Origin: Bdellovibrionota bacterium
GTDB lineage: Bacteria > Bdellovibrionota_C > UBA2361 > JAFLCA01
DNA: 64,000 nt
Assembly (NCBI GenBank): GCA_030584005.1
Contig: CP129486.1
Span: 1,305,556 to 1,369,555, forward strand
Direction: 5' to 3'
In this document: piece by piece, positions 35,765-45,098 of the stretch
Layout: each line of letters opens with the position of its first letter
Numbering within the stretch: position 1 is the stretch's first letter
Notes under the pieces: model-generated
The model's input: only the letters and a program-made list of their open reading frames with translations
Databases searched by the model: none
What the model was told of the DNA's origin: nothing
Program-made: the position numbers and the translations under genes

Positions 35765-36174
35765 TGAGAATGAAAGCCACACCACATACTGCGCGGAGGA
35801 GCGCTTGCAGCGGGTTCACACTGATCGAGGTGCTTGTTTCGATGGGACTCATCGCGGTGGTAGGGGCATCGATCTTCCAGGGCTTCGTCGGGCAGGTACG
35901 GATGAATACGTTGAGTCAAGAACGCGCGAGGGCAGCAGCCGCTGCGCAGGTGGTGCTGGACGCCTACCGCTTGGAGGATCCTGCGGAGATGCCCGAGTCC
36001 GGGGAGGAGAACGTCGAGGTCGATGTCGGCGGCCATAGTTTTACGGTGACGACCAGCTTCTGCGCAGAACCGAGCTTCTGCACCTCGAATCGGATCAGGC
36101 ACCTGCGGGTAGAGGTGACCCGCAACGATGAAATACTCTTTCGGGCGGATACCGTATATGCGCAGCTTCGCTAG
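35764..36174 (+). CDS. PilV-type minor pilin
   Basis: About 136 residues; starts GTG 35761 or ATG 35764, overlapping the FimT stop. Prepilin signal: RRSACSG|FTLIEVLVSMGLIAVV with Glu at +5, followed by a glycine/serine-rich helix end and a globular part with Cys in FCAEPSFCTSN. PilV proteins form a tip complex with PilW and PilX. The next gene starts about 30 bp downstream. Confidence 0.85.
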   Translation: MRMKATPHTARRSACSGFTLIEVLVSMGLIAVVGASIFQGFVGQVRMNTLSQERARAAAAAQVVLDAYRLEDPAEMPESGEENVEVDVGGHSFTVTTSFCAEPSFCTSNRIRHLRVEVTRNDEILFRADTVYAQLR

Positions 36175-36202
36175 AGGACATCTCATCATTGATGATTTCG
36201 AG

Positions 36203-37090
36203 ATGGCTTTTCGTTATCGGCAGGGCCAATCCGGCTTCACCATTATCGAGGTGCTTGTTGCATCCGTGCTTGGCTTGATGATCCTGGGAATCGCCATTCA
36301 ATCTGCGCTGTCTAATCAGGCTCTTTTTCAGACGGATGTTGTGCGGACACGTATTAATCAAAACCTACGGTCAGGCCTCGATATCATCGGCATGAACATC
36401 CGCCAGGCAGGAGAGAGCTTGCCATCGAATTTCCCGGCGATTGAGATCATAGACGGGGGCACGGAGAACCCGGATCAACTGGTGCTGCGCCGCAATCTGC
36501 TGGACGAAGTTTTGAACGTATGCGACGAAGTCGAGGCCGGAACGAGCGTGGCCAGCGTATATCTGGCAGTGGATGGCGCGGTGTCCTCCGGATGCATGTA
36601 CGCGAATCAGGGCACTAACTTTCAGTCATGGTCAAACTACCGCGCAGCGGCGGGTGGCAGCGTGCGAGCGTACATCTTCAATCCGACCACGAAGAATGGT
36701 GAGTTCTTCGACTACGTGGGAGAGACCGATACCGGAACGGACTACTTTATCATCGCCGACGACCACACCTGGTCCTTCGACTATGCCGTGGGATCCGGAG
36801 CCGTGTACATTTTAGAGGAGTGGAGATTCAGCCTCGAGAACGGATACTTGCGGCTGATTGAGAATGGAGACACAGCGAACCCACTGAACGTCGTCTGGGG
36901 AGTAACCGACTTCCAGGTGCAGGTGCTGCTTGAGGGTGGAGCGATTGTGACCCAGTTTTTGCCCACCGATAACTGGTCACTGATTGAAGCGCTCGATATT
37001 ACTCTGAGCGGAGAGGAAGCGTTTAAGAATCAGCGTATCGAACGGACCCTTAACGCACGTTTTTTCCCGCGCAACATTCTCTCTCTTTAG
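36203..37090 (+). CDS. PilW-type minor pilin
   Basis: About 295 residues from ATG 36203 (an upstream in-frame ATG at 36128 overlaps the PilV gene). Prepilin signal: RQGQSG|FTIIEVLVASVLGLMI with Glu at +5. It then runs a long hydrophobic helix and a beta-rich domain (IEIIDGGTENPDQLVLRRNL, DTGTDYFIIADDHTWSFDYA). The length and Asp/Thr-rich loops match PilW. Works with PilV, PilX and a pilus-tip adhesin. Confidence 0.82.
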   Translation: MAFRYRQGQSGFTIIEVLVASVLGLMILGIAIQSALSNQALFQTDVVRTRINQNLRSGLDIIGMNIRQAGESLPSNFPAIEIIDGGTENPDQLVLRRNLLDEVLNVCDEVEAGTSVASVYLAVDGAVSSGCMYANQGTNFQSWSNYRAAAGGSVRAYIFNPTTKNGEFFDYVGETDTGTDYFIIADDHTWSFDYAVGSGAVYILEEWRFSLENGYLRLIENGDTANPLNVVWGVTDFQVQVLLEGGAIVTQFLPTDNWSLIEALDITLSGEEAFKNQRIERTLNARFFPRNILSL

Positions 37091-37096
37091 TTCGAG

Positions 37097-38992
37097 ATGG
37101 GGTACAGCATGGAGATGACTACATTAGGATATCGACCTGTGCGGCAACGAGGAATGGTGCTTGTCACCACCTTGATGCTGCTCGTGGTGCTGGTAGCGCT
37201 GCTTGCCGCACTTTTTGTCACTACTAATATTGAGTTGGCGAGTACCAAGTTTTCTCGCGACTCGACGAAAGGCTTCTTCACCGCTGAAGGGGGGCTCAAT
37301 ATCAGAGCGGAACAGATCCGGCAGGTGTTCGTGGGGTACAATCGACCGCAAGGGGTGAGCCCACTCTCCACCGATCCCTGTGAGGGCACGAATCTAGGCG
37401 AGGGTGACTTTGCCTGCAGCGATTATGTCTTTAACACTGGGTTTGGCCCAAGGACCGCTCGCACCTACATCGAAGAGGATCCCGGTAATCCGGTGATCAT
37501 TACTATTCCGCCTGGGGAGCGCTATCAGTATCTCAACGCTCAGGAGTACAGGTACACAGCACGTGCAATTGCTCTCGATAGCCAGGACCGAACAGAGGCG
37601 CTGCTGGAATTGCGTTTCAAAAGTCGATTAGTGCCGCTCTTTCAGTTTGCAGCATTCTATGACAAGGACCTGGAGATCCTTCCTGGACCCACGATGACCC
37701 TGGCTGGTCCTGTGCACACCAACGGGGATCTATATCTCAATACTGAAAATAGTTCCCCTGGATTCACTGTACAGGGCCAGGTTACCACGGCAGGCAATCT
37801 GTACCGTGGAAGGAAGAACACCAATGTGTGCAACAGCAATCCCGTGCGGGTGTACAACCCGCTCAATCCGCTGTCACTTGTCCCGACCTGTTCCAGTCGC
37901 GTAGAGGTCGAGAGCCCCGATGTGACCGGCTGGAACGGTATGATCCAAATAGGAGTTCCCGAGGTAACCGTTCCCGAACCCGAGGTGTTGGATCCAGAGC
38001 CGGGGCAAGTGTACTGGGACAAAGCGGACCTCCGCGTTGTGCTGGCCCTCGATGCGGGCGGCAACCTCGATACAACCTATTCTACAAACGGGGTACAGGT
38101 GCGAAACCAGGATGACTCGGTCAATGTCGATGCGACTAATATCCTCTACGCCTGCAGCGGCTATGTGCGGCGGAATGGGGCGGGATCGACCTTGAGCGCT
38201 GTAGGTACGAGCAACGCGTTCTATAATAACCGAGAGGCGCTCACCATTCGCATGCTCGATGTCGACATGCGAAGCCTCTTTGATTGTCTTCATAACAGCG
38301 ATTGGTTTGGATCAGGGAAGGAATTGGACGACGATAGCGAAGGCGGTCTCGTGCTCTATTTCACTGTTGTCGGACCGAACTCTGAGGCGAGTTCAAATAA
38401 TTATGGAGTACGCATAAGGAACGGAAGTCAGCTCAGAGCAACAGTGGGAGGAGCCCCGCTGGTGCGTGGAGTGACGGTTGTTTCCAATCAAGCGGTGTAT
38501 GTACAGGGCGATTACAACGCGACCAACAGGATTCCGGCCGCAGTGCTGAGTGATTCATTCAATGTGCTGTCTCAATACTGGTTTAACAGCAGCACAAATG
38601 AGTTTCGCGACTCTCTCAGCACTCAGGTGCTTACGAATCGCCCTGCCTCAAACACTACGCAGAATCTGGCCATCCTCAGCGGTACAGACACTACAGGAGG
38701 TGTGGAGGGAGAGGGTGGGCAAGGCGGTGCCTACAATGGCGGACTCGAGAACTATCCGCGGTTTCATGAGAACTGGAGCGGGCGCACCTACACCTACAAC
38801 GGATCCTTCGTCAGTCTCAACCGTCCGCGCCATGTGGATGGAGCCTGGCTCTACGGAGCCCCCCAATACACGGCGCCTAATCGTGTTTGGAACTACGATA
38901 CGAGCTTCAATAATGCAGCCAATCTGCCGCCACTTACCCCGCGCTTCGTGTACTTGAGGCAAGAGCTCTTCGTGCGGGACTTCGAGCAATAA
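37097..38992 (+). CDS. Oversized PilX-like pilus assembly protein
   Basis: 631 residues. N-terminus RQRGMVLVTTLMLLVVLVAL LAALFVTT is a PilX_N-type segment (no canonical Glu at +5 but a processed prepilin-like start), followed by FFTAEGGLNIRAEQIRQV, typical of PilX. The rest is a long extracellular region with repeats of Asn/Gly/Thr and a putative beta-helix-like section (RGVTVVSNQAVYVQGDYNAT). Known PilX proteins are about 160-200 residues, so the C-terminal extension of about 450 residues is unusual and may play the adhesin role normally held by PilY1, for which no gene is seen. It is last in the pilin operon; cmk follows after about 150 bp. Confidence 0.72.
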   Translation: MGYSMEMTTLGYRPVRQRGMVLVTTLMLLVVLVALLAALFVTTNIELASTKFSRDSTKGFFTAEGGLNIRAEQIRQVFVGYNRPQGVSPLSTDPCEGTNLGEGDFACSDYVFNTGFGPRTARTYIEEDPGNPVIITIPPGERYQYLNAQEYRYTARAIALDSQDRTEALLELRFKSRLVPLFQFAAFYDKDLEILPGPTMTLAGPVHTNGDLYLNTENSSPGFTVQGQVTTAGNLYRGRKNTNVCNSNPVRVYNPLNPLSLVPTCSSRVEVESPDVTGWNGMIQIGVPEVTVPEPEVLDPEPGQVYWDKADLRVVLALDAGGNLDTTYSTNGVQVRNQDDSVNVDATNILYACSGYVRRNGAGSTLSAVGTSNAFYNNREALTIRMLDVDMRSLFDCLHNSDWFGSGKELDDDSEGGLVLYFTVVGPNSEASSNNYGVRIRNGSQLRATVGGAPLVRGVTVVSNQAVYVQGDYNATNRIPAAVLSDSFNVLSQYWFNSSTNEFRDSLSTQVLTNRPASNTTQNLAILSGTDTTGGVEGEGGQGGAYNGGLENYPRFHENWSGRTYTYNGSFVSLNRPRHVDGAWLYGAPQYTAPNRVWNYDTSFNNAANLPPLTPRFVYLRQELFVRDFEQ

Positions 38993-39145
38993 ACGAATCG
39001 GCCTCCTGTGCCTTCCCACACCCTGGACTGGTGCGTGCCACTTTCGGTCTAAGTGTTGGCGAGCACCCTGCGCGAGCCCTTGGTGACCCGCAGAGTTCCA
39101 TGTATGCTTCGGGTGAGTGCATATATTGGTCGACACTGATTCAGT

Positions 39146-39850
39146 ATGACTACCCATCACGTTATTACCGTCGACGGTCTCGCAGCGTCCGGGAAGAGCA
39201 CGCTCTCTCGGATGCTGGCTGAGAAGTTGGGTTACGTGCACTTTAACTCCGGCATGCTGTATCGGGTTATTGGCTGGTTGGCGATTGAGAAAAAGATTCC
39301 CTTCCAAGACGAGGAAGCTCTGCTGAGAATGCTCGCCGCACATGGAGTCAGTCTGCGAGCGAGCGCCGGCGTCATTGAGGTGCTTGTGAACGGGCAACCG
39401 GTCACGGCTGACCTTAGCACTCCGCACGTTTCACAAGCGACATCTTCCACTGCGGTTCATCCCCGGCTTCGCGAGGCGCTGCTTGCCATGCAACGAGCCC
39501 TTACCTCACAGTGCCCCCTCGTAGCCGAGGGGCGTGATATGGGGACGGTAGTCTTCCCGGAGGCGGAACTTAAGTTCTTTATCTGGGCCTCTGAGGCTAC
39601 CCGGGCAGAACGCAGGCTGCAGCAGATGGCGGGAGGGGGGAGGCGCTCTGATCAAGAGCTTAACCGCCTGAAATCAGGGCTAGAAATTGAAATCCGGGAA
39701 CGTGATGCGCGGGATCAGGGGCGAGCGGTTGCCCCGGCAGTCCCGGCCGCCGATGCAATAAAGATAGAGAATTCGGCCAAATCGTTGACGGAAGTTCTCG
39801 ATACTATGTATCATTTCGCGCTCGCTCGAGGGCTTGCTCCGCACTCATGA
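39146..39850 (+). CDS. cmk: Cytidylate kinase
   Basis: 234 residues. P-loop VDGLAASGKSTLSRMLAEKL at the N-terminus, then YVHFNSGMLYRVIGWLAIEK (the substrate region). Later EGRDMGTVVFPEAELKFFIW and ASEATRAERRLQQM contain the catalytic Arg/Asp set. It phosphorylates CMP/dCMP. The order cmk then rpsA is common in proteobacteria and is one reason for the lineage suggested. Length is standard. Confidence 0.93.
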   Translation: MTTHHVITVDGLAASGKSTLSRMLAEKLGYVHFNSGMLYRVIGWLAIEKKIPFQDEEALLRMLAAHGVSLRASAGVIEVLVNGQPVTADLSTPHVSQATSSTAVHPRLREALLAMQRALTSQCPLVAEGRDMGTVVFPEAELKFFIWASEATRAERRLQQMAGGGRRSDQELNRLKSGLEIEIRERDARDQGRAVAPAVPAADAIKIENSAKSLTEVLDTMYHFALARGLAPHS

Positions 39851-40067
39851 GATCTCTTGCGATCTCGTAACGAGCGTTTCATCGACATTCGCCGCACTCT
39901 CTGAACCGCCCCTGGCGTCAGTCGGGTGCGCTGATACTGAGGCGATGAATCGAGACAATTCCTTAGATTGAAAGATAGGGGATTGAGTACAAGGATCGGC
40001 CGCCGGTCTTAGATCGGACATGGTCGCGTTATTAACACACTGAAAGCGTAGGCAGCATTACGTAGCT

Positions 40068-41786
40068 ATGGAAGGTAATTACTCTGAGTCATCGACAGGC
40101 GGCGGGTCTAGTTTTGCCGTTGAGTTTGAAAAGCTTTTGAAGGAGCGCTCTGAATCGTTCCGCCCCGGGAAGGTCGTTCGCGGTACCGTAGTTGGTATCA
40201 ACAAGGATTACATTACCGTCGACATTGGGTTTAAGACCGACGGCATTATCAGAGCTCAGGAGTTCCATGATGCGGAGGGAAACACTCTCGCCAAGTTGGG
40301 CGAGGTCCTCGATGTGTTCATCATCTCGTTGGAGAATGAGAGTGGTCAGCTCCTTTTGTCCAAAGAGAAGGCCGAACAGAAGAGAGTTTGGGAGTATGTA
40401 GAAGACATCTACAAGAAGAACGGCACTATCAAGGGAGTAGTCGTACAGAAGGTTAAAGGCGGATTGCAGGTGGATATCGGTATCCCGGCATTTCTGCCCG
40501 GATCGCAAATCGACATTCGCCCGCAACGCAACCTTGATAAGTTCATCGGACAAACATTTGAATTTAAGGTCCTTAAGATTACCCGCGACAAGGGCAATAT
40601 CGTCCTGTCACGACGGGCCGTGCTCATGAATGAGCGCGAAGAGCACCGCAGCGCGACCCTCAAGGTGTTGGCGGAAGGTGTGGTGATGGAGGGCACGGTC
40701 AAGAATATTACTGACTTTGGCGCCTTCGTTGACCTCGGTGGAATCGACGGACTGCTCCATATTAGTGATATCACCTGGGGCCGCATCAACCATCCCTCTG
40801 AGAAACTCTCGGTGGGTCAGGTCGTCCCCGTGGTGGTGCTCAAGTACGAGCCGGATCGCGAGAGAGTCAGCCTTGGTATGAAGCAGCTCAAAGCCGATCC
40901 GTGGCTTGCTGTACACGAGCGCTTCCCCGTGGGTTCACGAGTCAAGGGCAAGGTGATGACTGTGACCGATTACGGCGCCTTCCTCGAGCTTGAAGAAGGA
41001 GTTGAAGGGCTGATCCACGTTTCAGAGATGAGCTGGAGCAAGAAGAATAAGAATCCTTCGAAGATCGTCACCCAGGGTGAGCAGATAGAGGCGGTGGTGC
41101 TGGGCATTGATGCAGACGCGCAGCGCATCAGCCTTGGCATGAAGCAGCTCCTGCCCAACCCGTGGGATCAGCTGCGCGAGCGGCACCCCATTGGTTCCCG
41201 TGTCACCGGCAAGGTCCGTTCTATCACCGACTTCGGCATATTTATCGGTGTGGATGATGGCATCGACGGACTTGTGCACGTGTCGGATTTCTCTTGGACG
41301 AAGCGGATCAAGGATCCCAAAGAGATCCAGTCGATGTTCAAGAAGGGAGATGATGTCGAAGCTGTCGTCCTCGATATTAACGCGGAGGATGAGCGACTCA
41401 GTCTCGGCATTAAGCAGCTTAGCGAAGATCCATGGGGCCAGCTCTCACAGCGCTACCCGGTGGGTTCACGAGTTAAAGGCAAGATCACCTCGATTACGGA
41501 TTTCGGTGTCTTTATCGAGATCGAAGATGGTATCGAGGGCTTGGTCCACAACTCACAACTTGGTATCGACAAGGGTGAGGATGTCGCCGCAGCGTTCCCG
41601 ATCGGTAATGTCATTGAATCCGAAGTGGTCAATGTTGATCGAGATGAGCGCCGCATCAGCTTAAGTGTGAAGGCCCTCAAGCGCCGCGACGAGAAGGAAG
41701 AGCTCGCTGAGTACATGGAGGATGCTTCCTCACCAATGACCTTCGGCGACCTGCTGCGTCAGAAGATGGATAGCGGCGATAAGTAG
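40068..41786 (+). CDS. rpsA: 30S ribosomal protein S1
   Basis: 572 residues with six S1 domains at roughly 30-100, 115-185, 200-270, 285-360, 370-445 and 455-530, each with the OB-fold pattern (for example VKNITDFGAFVDLGGIDGLL, VTDYGAFLELEEGVEGLIHV and ITDFGIFIGVDDGIDGLVHV). It binds mRNA leader regions on the small ribosomal subunit. Start ATG 40068, followed by a Ser/Gly-rich extension. A terminator hairpin follows the stop. Confidence 0.95.
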   Translation: MEGNYSESSTGGGSSFAVEFEKLLKERSESFRPGKVVRGTVVGINKDYITVDIGFKTDGIIRAQEFHDAEGNTLAKLGEVLDVFIISLENESGQLLLSKEKAEQKRVWEYVEDIYKKNGTIKGVVVQKVKGGLQVDIGIPAFLPGSQIDIRPQRNLDKFIGQTFEFKVLKITRDKGNIVLSRRAVLMNEREEHRSATLKVLAEGVVMEGTVKNITDFGAFVDLGGIDGLLHISDITWGRINHPSEKLSVGQVVPVVVLKYEPDRERVSLGMKQLKADPWLAVHERFPVGSRVKGKVMTVTDYGAFLELEEGVEGLIHVSEMSWSKKNKNPSKIVTQGEQIEAVVLGIDADAQRISLGMKQLLPNPWDQLRERHPIGSRVTGKVRSITDFGIFIGVDDGIDGLVHVSDFSWTKRIKDPKEIQSMFKKGDDVEAVVLDINAEDERLSLGIKQLSEDPWGQLSQRYPVGSRVKGKITSITDFGVFIEIEDGIEGLVHNSQLGIDKGEDVAAAFPIGNVIESEVVNVDRDERRISLSVKALKRRDEKEELAEYMEDASSPMTFGDLLRQKMDSGDK

Positions 41787-41811
41787 CTCACCCTAGTGCA
41801 GCCGCGAAGTA

Positions 41812-41846
41812 GTCCCGTTGGCTGCACAACTCGGGACGGGCTTTTT
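41812..41846 (+). terminator. Rho-independent terminator after rpsA
   Basis: GTCCCG (41812-41817) pairs with CGGGAC (41832-41837) and is followed by gggcttttt, 26 bp downstream of the S1 stop. Confidence 0.65.
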
Positions 41847-41905
41847 CGCAAATCGTGGATTGATTCATGCACTTTTCGGGTGAGCGGACTCGAGCGGCGC
41901 TGGTG

Positions 41906-42307
41906 TCACCAGGAGCGGAACTCGCCTCGGGGGTGTGAAGCCATGTCTGAAAGCATGCGTGTGAGTTGTTCCGGGGTGAAGGGCTTAGAGAGGTAGCCCA
42001 CCGCACCAAGGTTTCTGGCTTCGGTTACATCCTTATCGGTCGCGTGAGCTGACATCAGCACAAAGGGGATATGCGGATGGCTGGCATGAGCGCAGCGTAG
42101 CACCTCTATTCCAGTCATCCCGGGCATCCTAAGATCGCAAAGCAATACATCGATGTCCTTGAGGGCGGGCAGTGTTTCTAATGCCACCCGCGGGTCGGTG
42201 AACGGTTCGGCAAAGTGTCCGAGTGCCTGCAACAGGAGTTTAAGGGCCGACACCACTGCCGGCTCATCGTCAATTAAAACAATTCGTTTTGAGCTTGGCG
42301 CATTCAT
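41906..42307 (-). CDS. Stand-alone response regulator receiver domain protein
   Basis: 133 residues, one CheY-like receiver. RIVLIDDEPAVVSALKLLLQ supplies the acidic pair, LLCDLRMPGMTGIEVLRCAH the phospho-acceptor Asp, VLMSAHATD the Thr/Ser position (here Ser), and VGYLSKPFTPEQL the Lys. There is no output domain. ATG 42307 (GTG at 42325 is in frame). It is divergent from mutS; a sensor kinase is not in the window, so it signals with a distant partner. Confidence 0.85.
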   Translation of the reverse strand: MNAPSSKRIVLIDDEPAVVSALKLLLQALGHFAEPFTDPRVALETLPALKDIDVLLCDLRMPGMTGIEVLRCAHASHPHIPFVLMSAHATDKDVTEARNLGAVGYLSKPFTPEQLTRMLSDMASHPRGEFRSW

Positions 42308-42458
42308 AGCGATACCATCGATCACTTAACCTTCAGTATTGCATGGGCCACGGGGGAGGCCAACATCGCGACCGCCTATTGCGGTGTGTGTTTGGCTAAC
42401 CCAATTATCGTTTCACTGGTTCGTGCAATTTTCGGGGGAGCGAGGTACTGTTACGCAC

Positions 42459-45068
42459 ATGACGGAAGTGGCACTTTTGGAGTCTGGTCCTCCCGCAGAC
42501 GGGCCGAAACTCCCTCCAATGCTGCAACAATACCTGGCGTTCAAAGAGGAACGGCCTGACTGCCTGCTTTTCTTTCAGGTCGGTGATTTCTACGAACTTT
42601 TCTTCGACGATGCGGTGACTGCCTCCCGGGTGTTGAATCTTACCCTCACTTCCCGCGACAAGCAGAGCCCGAACCCCGTACCGATGTGTGGCGTACCGGT
42701 AGCAGTGGTTGAGGGATACCTGGGGCGTCTAGTTGAACGTGGATATTCGGTAGCCATCGTCAGCCAGGGCGCTCCCGACAAGGGTGTCGTGCCGCGCTCG
42801 TTAGAGAGAGTGATCACCCCCGGCGTGCGGCTGCTGGCTGAGAGTGACAGCGCGGAGGGTGGGGCAACGCTGGCATGCGTGAGTATCGTATCTGAAGGTG
42901 AAGCCGCAATCGCGAGCACAATAGTAGAGCAGGGTCGTGTGTTCGTCCGTGATGGATTGAGACGTGAAGACCTCGTACGCGAGCTTTCTCGACTTACGCC
43001 AAGCGAGATAGTGCTGCCGGCCCACGACGGCCAGGGTCCCGTTGACAGACGCCGGGGTTGGGTCATGGAACTCGAACGATCACTACCGGGAGTTGCCATC
43101 AAATTTCGGGGTGAGGCGATTCAGAGTGCTAGTGATGCCATCGCTTCGATTGCAGGCTATGCGGCTTTGAACGCAACGTCCAGGAGAGCAGTCCGCTTAC
43201 TGCATTCCTATATCCGGGAAACGACAGTACGGGGGGAGGTCGGGCTGTGCGAAATCGTCATTGAGAATGATGAAGGATCGTTGGCCATCGATGCGACGAG
43301 CCGTGCAAATTTGGAGTTAGTGCGAAATCTACGCGACGGAAGCTCCCGCGGCACGTTGCTGGAGTATCTGGATGCAACTAGAACTCGCCCGGGCAAGCGG
43401 TTGTTATACCGCTGGCTGCTCGCGCCACTTGCACAACGCGCCCCCATCGAGGAGCGGCTGGCAATAGTTGGATTCCTAAAGGAACAGGGGCAGCTGCGCG
43501 AGCGGATGGGGAAGCTCTTGGACGCAGTACCTGATTTGGAGCGCATCGCAGCTCGTCTTGAATTGGGGGTGGCTGCCCCGGCGGAGCTGGGAGCGTTGCG
43601 TGAAGGACTGTCCGCCGCAGGCGAGATAGCGCAGATTCTAGACCAGTGCACCAACAACTCGGATTTCCCGGCACCTCTCGGCTGCTTGCGTGAGCTGATC
43701 ACGGTGCCTGTCGAATGCATGCAGATTCTCACGCGGGCTCTGGTCGAGAGTCCGCCTCTATCGGTCAGGGAGGGCGGGATATTTCGGGAGGGATACAGCA
43801 CCGAACTCGATGCCCTGCGCAGCGCTCGCAAGGAGGGGCTACACTGGCTCACTGAGCTTGAGTCGCAGGAGCGTCAGCGCAGCGGGATAGGCTCATTGAA
43901 GGTACGCTACAACGGAGTCCTGGGATACTTCTTCGAGATCACCAAGGCCAACCTATCGAAGGTGCCGGCAGACTTTGTGCGGAGACAGAGCACCGCGCAG
44001 GCAGATCGTTTCACCAATGAGGCACTCAGCGCACTAGAAGAGAAGGTTCTTGGCGCAGAGGATCGCCAGCTGCGGTTGGAGTCGTCACTCTTTACGGAGC
44101 TTCGAGGCCAGGTGCAGCCCTTCGCGGGGGAGCTAAGAAGGCTTTGCGAGGTGCTGGCACAGCTTGACTGTCTGAGGTCCTTTGCCCAGCGGGCCGATGA
44201 GGAATCCTTGGTTTGTCCAGAAATTGTTGATGCAACTGAGCTTGAGATCCGCCAGGGCCGTCACCCAGTGTTAGCGCGGACGCTGCGTCTAGCCTTTGTT
44301 CCAAATTCCCTCAGCATGTCGGCCGAGGGGGTGAGGTTCTGGGTGCTCACCGGTCCCAACATGGGCGGCAAATCCACATTTCTCAGGCAGACCGCGTTGA
44401 TTGTACTGCTCGCCCAGATCGGATGCTATGTTCCGGCGGAGGCAGCGCGTATCGGAGTGGTTGACCGTATCTTCGCCCGCCTCGGCGCATCGGATAATAT
44501 TGCCGAAGGTGAATCAACGTTCATGGTCGAGATGCGGGAAGCAGCTCAGATCCTCAGTCTTGCTTCCCCGCACTCTTTACTCTTGATCGATGAAATTGGC
44601 CGCGGTACGGCCACCAGTGATGGCCTTGCCATCGCCCAGGCCATTGTGGAGTGGATTACTCTTAAAATTGGGAGTCGGACCCTCTTCGCGACTCATTTTT
44701 ATGAATTGACGGCGCTGGAAGCTCTGCTGCCGGGGGTGGGAAACCTGTCCGTTGGGTCAGTTGAAACGAAAGATGGCGTGCTGTTCACCCATGAAATTCA
44801 CAGGGGCGCTGCCGACAGGAGTTATGGCATAGAGGTAGCGAGGCTGGCGGGGGTACCCGCGGCAATTTTGGAGCGTGCCAGGAGTCTGCAGAGGGGACCA
44901 GCGGTTCACCTGCAGCGTGAGGCGCAACTTGATATCTTCAAGGACACGCCGGTTGAGACCCCGCATCCTGTGCTGGAGCAGCTAAGGAGCATCGACGTTA
45001 TGCGCACGAGCCCGCTGGAAGGTCTTGCCCTCCTTGAGAAGCTTCAGCGCCAGCTTCTCGATGAGTAG
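42459..45068 (+). CDS. mutS: DNA mismatch repair protein MutS
   Basis: 870 residues. The N-terminal mismatch-recognition domain has FFQVGDFYELFFDDA (the conserved Phe-x-Glu). Clamp and core regions follow with LEYLDATRTRPGKRLLYRWL and GVLGYFFEITKANLSKVP. The ABC-type ATPase has Walker A GPNMGGKSTFLRQTALI, then LLIDEIGRGTATSDGLAIAQ and TLFATHFYEL. It recognises mismatches and recruits MutL. The ATG at 42459 agrees with the family N-terminus (LQQYLAFKEERP); the ORF itself extends back to 42339. Confidence 0.96.
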   Translation: MTEVALLESGPPADGPKLPPMLQQYLAFKEERPDCLLFFQVGDFYELFFDDAVTASRVLNLTLTSRDKQSPNPVPMCGVPVAVVEGYLGRLVERGYSVAIVSQGAPDKGVVPRSLERVITPGVRLLAESDSAEGGATLACVSIVSEGEAAIASTIVEQGRVFVRDGLRREDLVRELSRLTPSEIVLPAHDGQGPVDRRRGWVMELERSLPGVAIKFRGEAIQSASDAIASIAGYAALNATSRRAVRLLHSYIRETTVRGEVGLCEIVIENDEGSLAIDATSRANLELVRNLRDGSSRGTLLEYLDATRTRPGKRLLYRWLLAPLAQRAPIEERLAIVGFLKEQGQLRERMGKLLDAVPDLERIAARLELGVAAPAELGALREGLSAAGEIAQILDQCTNNSDFPAPLGCLRELITVPVECMQILTRALVESPPLSVREGGIFREGYSTELDALRSARKEGLHWLTELESQERQRSGIGSLKVRYNGVLGYFFEITKANLSKVPADFVRRQSTAQADRFTNEALSALEEKVLGAEDRQLRLESSLFTELRGQVQPFAGELRRLCEVLAQLDCLRSFAQRADEESLVCPEIVDATELEIRQGRHPVLARTLRLAFVPNSLSMSAEGVRFWVLTGPNMGGKSTFLRQTALIVLLAQIGCYVPAEAARIGVVDRIFARLGASDNIAEGESTFMVEMREAAQILSLASPHSLLLIDEIGRGTATSDGLAIAQAIVEWITLKIGSRTLFATHFYELTALEALLPGVGNLSVGSVETKDGVLFTHEIHRGAADRSYGIEVARLAGVPAAILERARSLQRGPAVHLQREAQLDIFKDTPVETPHPVLEQLRSIDVMRTSPLEGLALLEKLQRQLLDE

Positions 45069-45098
45069 GCTGCTGGTGAGCGCATGTAACAAGACACA

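Noticed and set aside
38648..39427. 259-codon minus-strand ORF across the end of the PilX-like gene and the start of cmk
   Set aside because: It overlaps two well-supported genes and has no domain signal.
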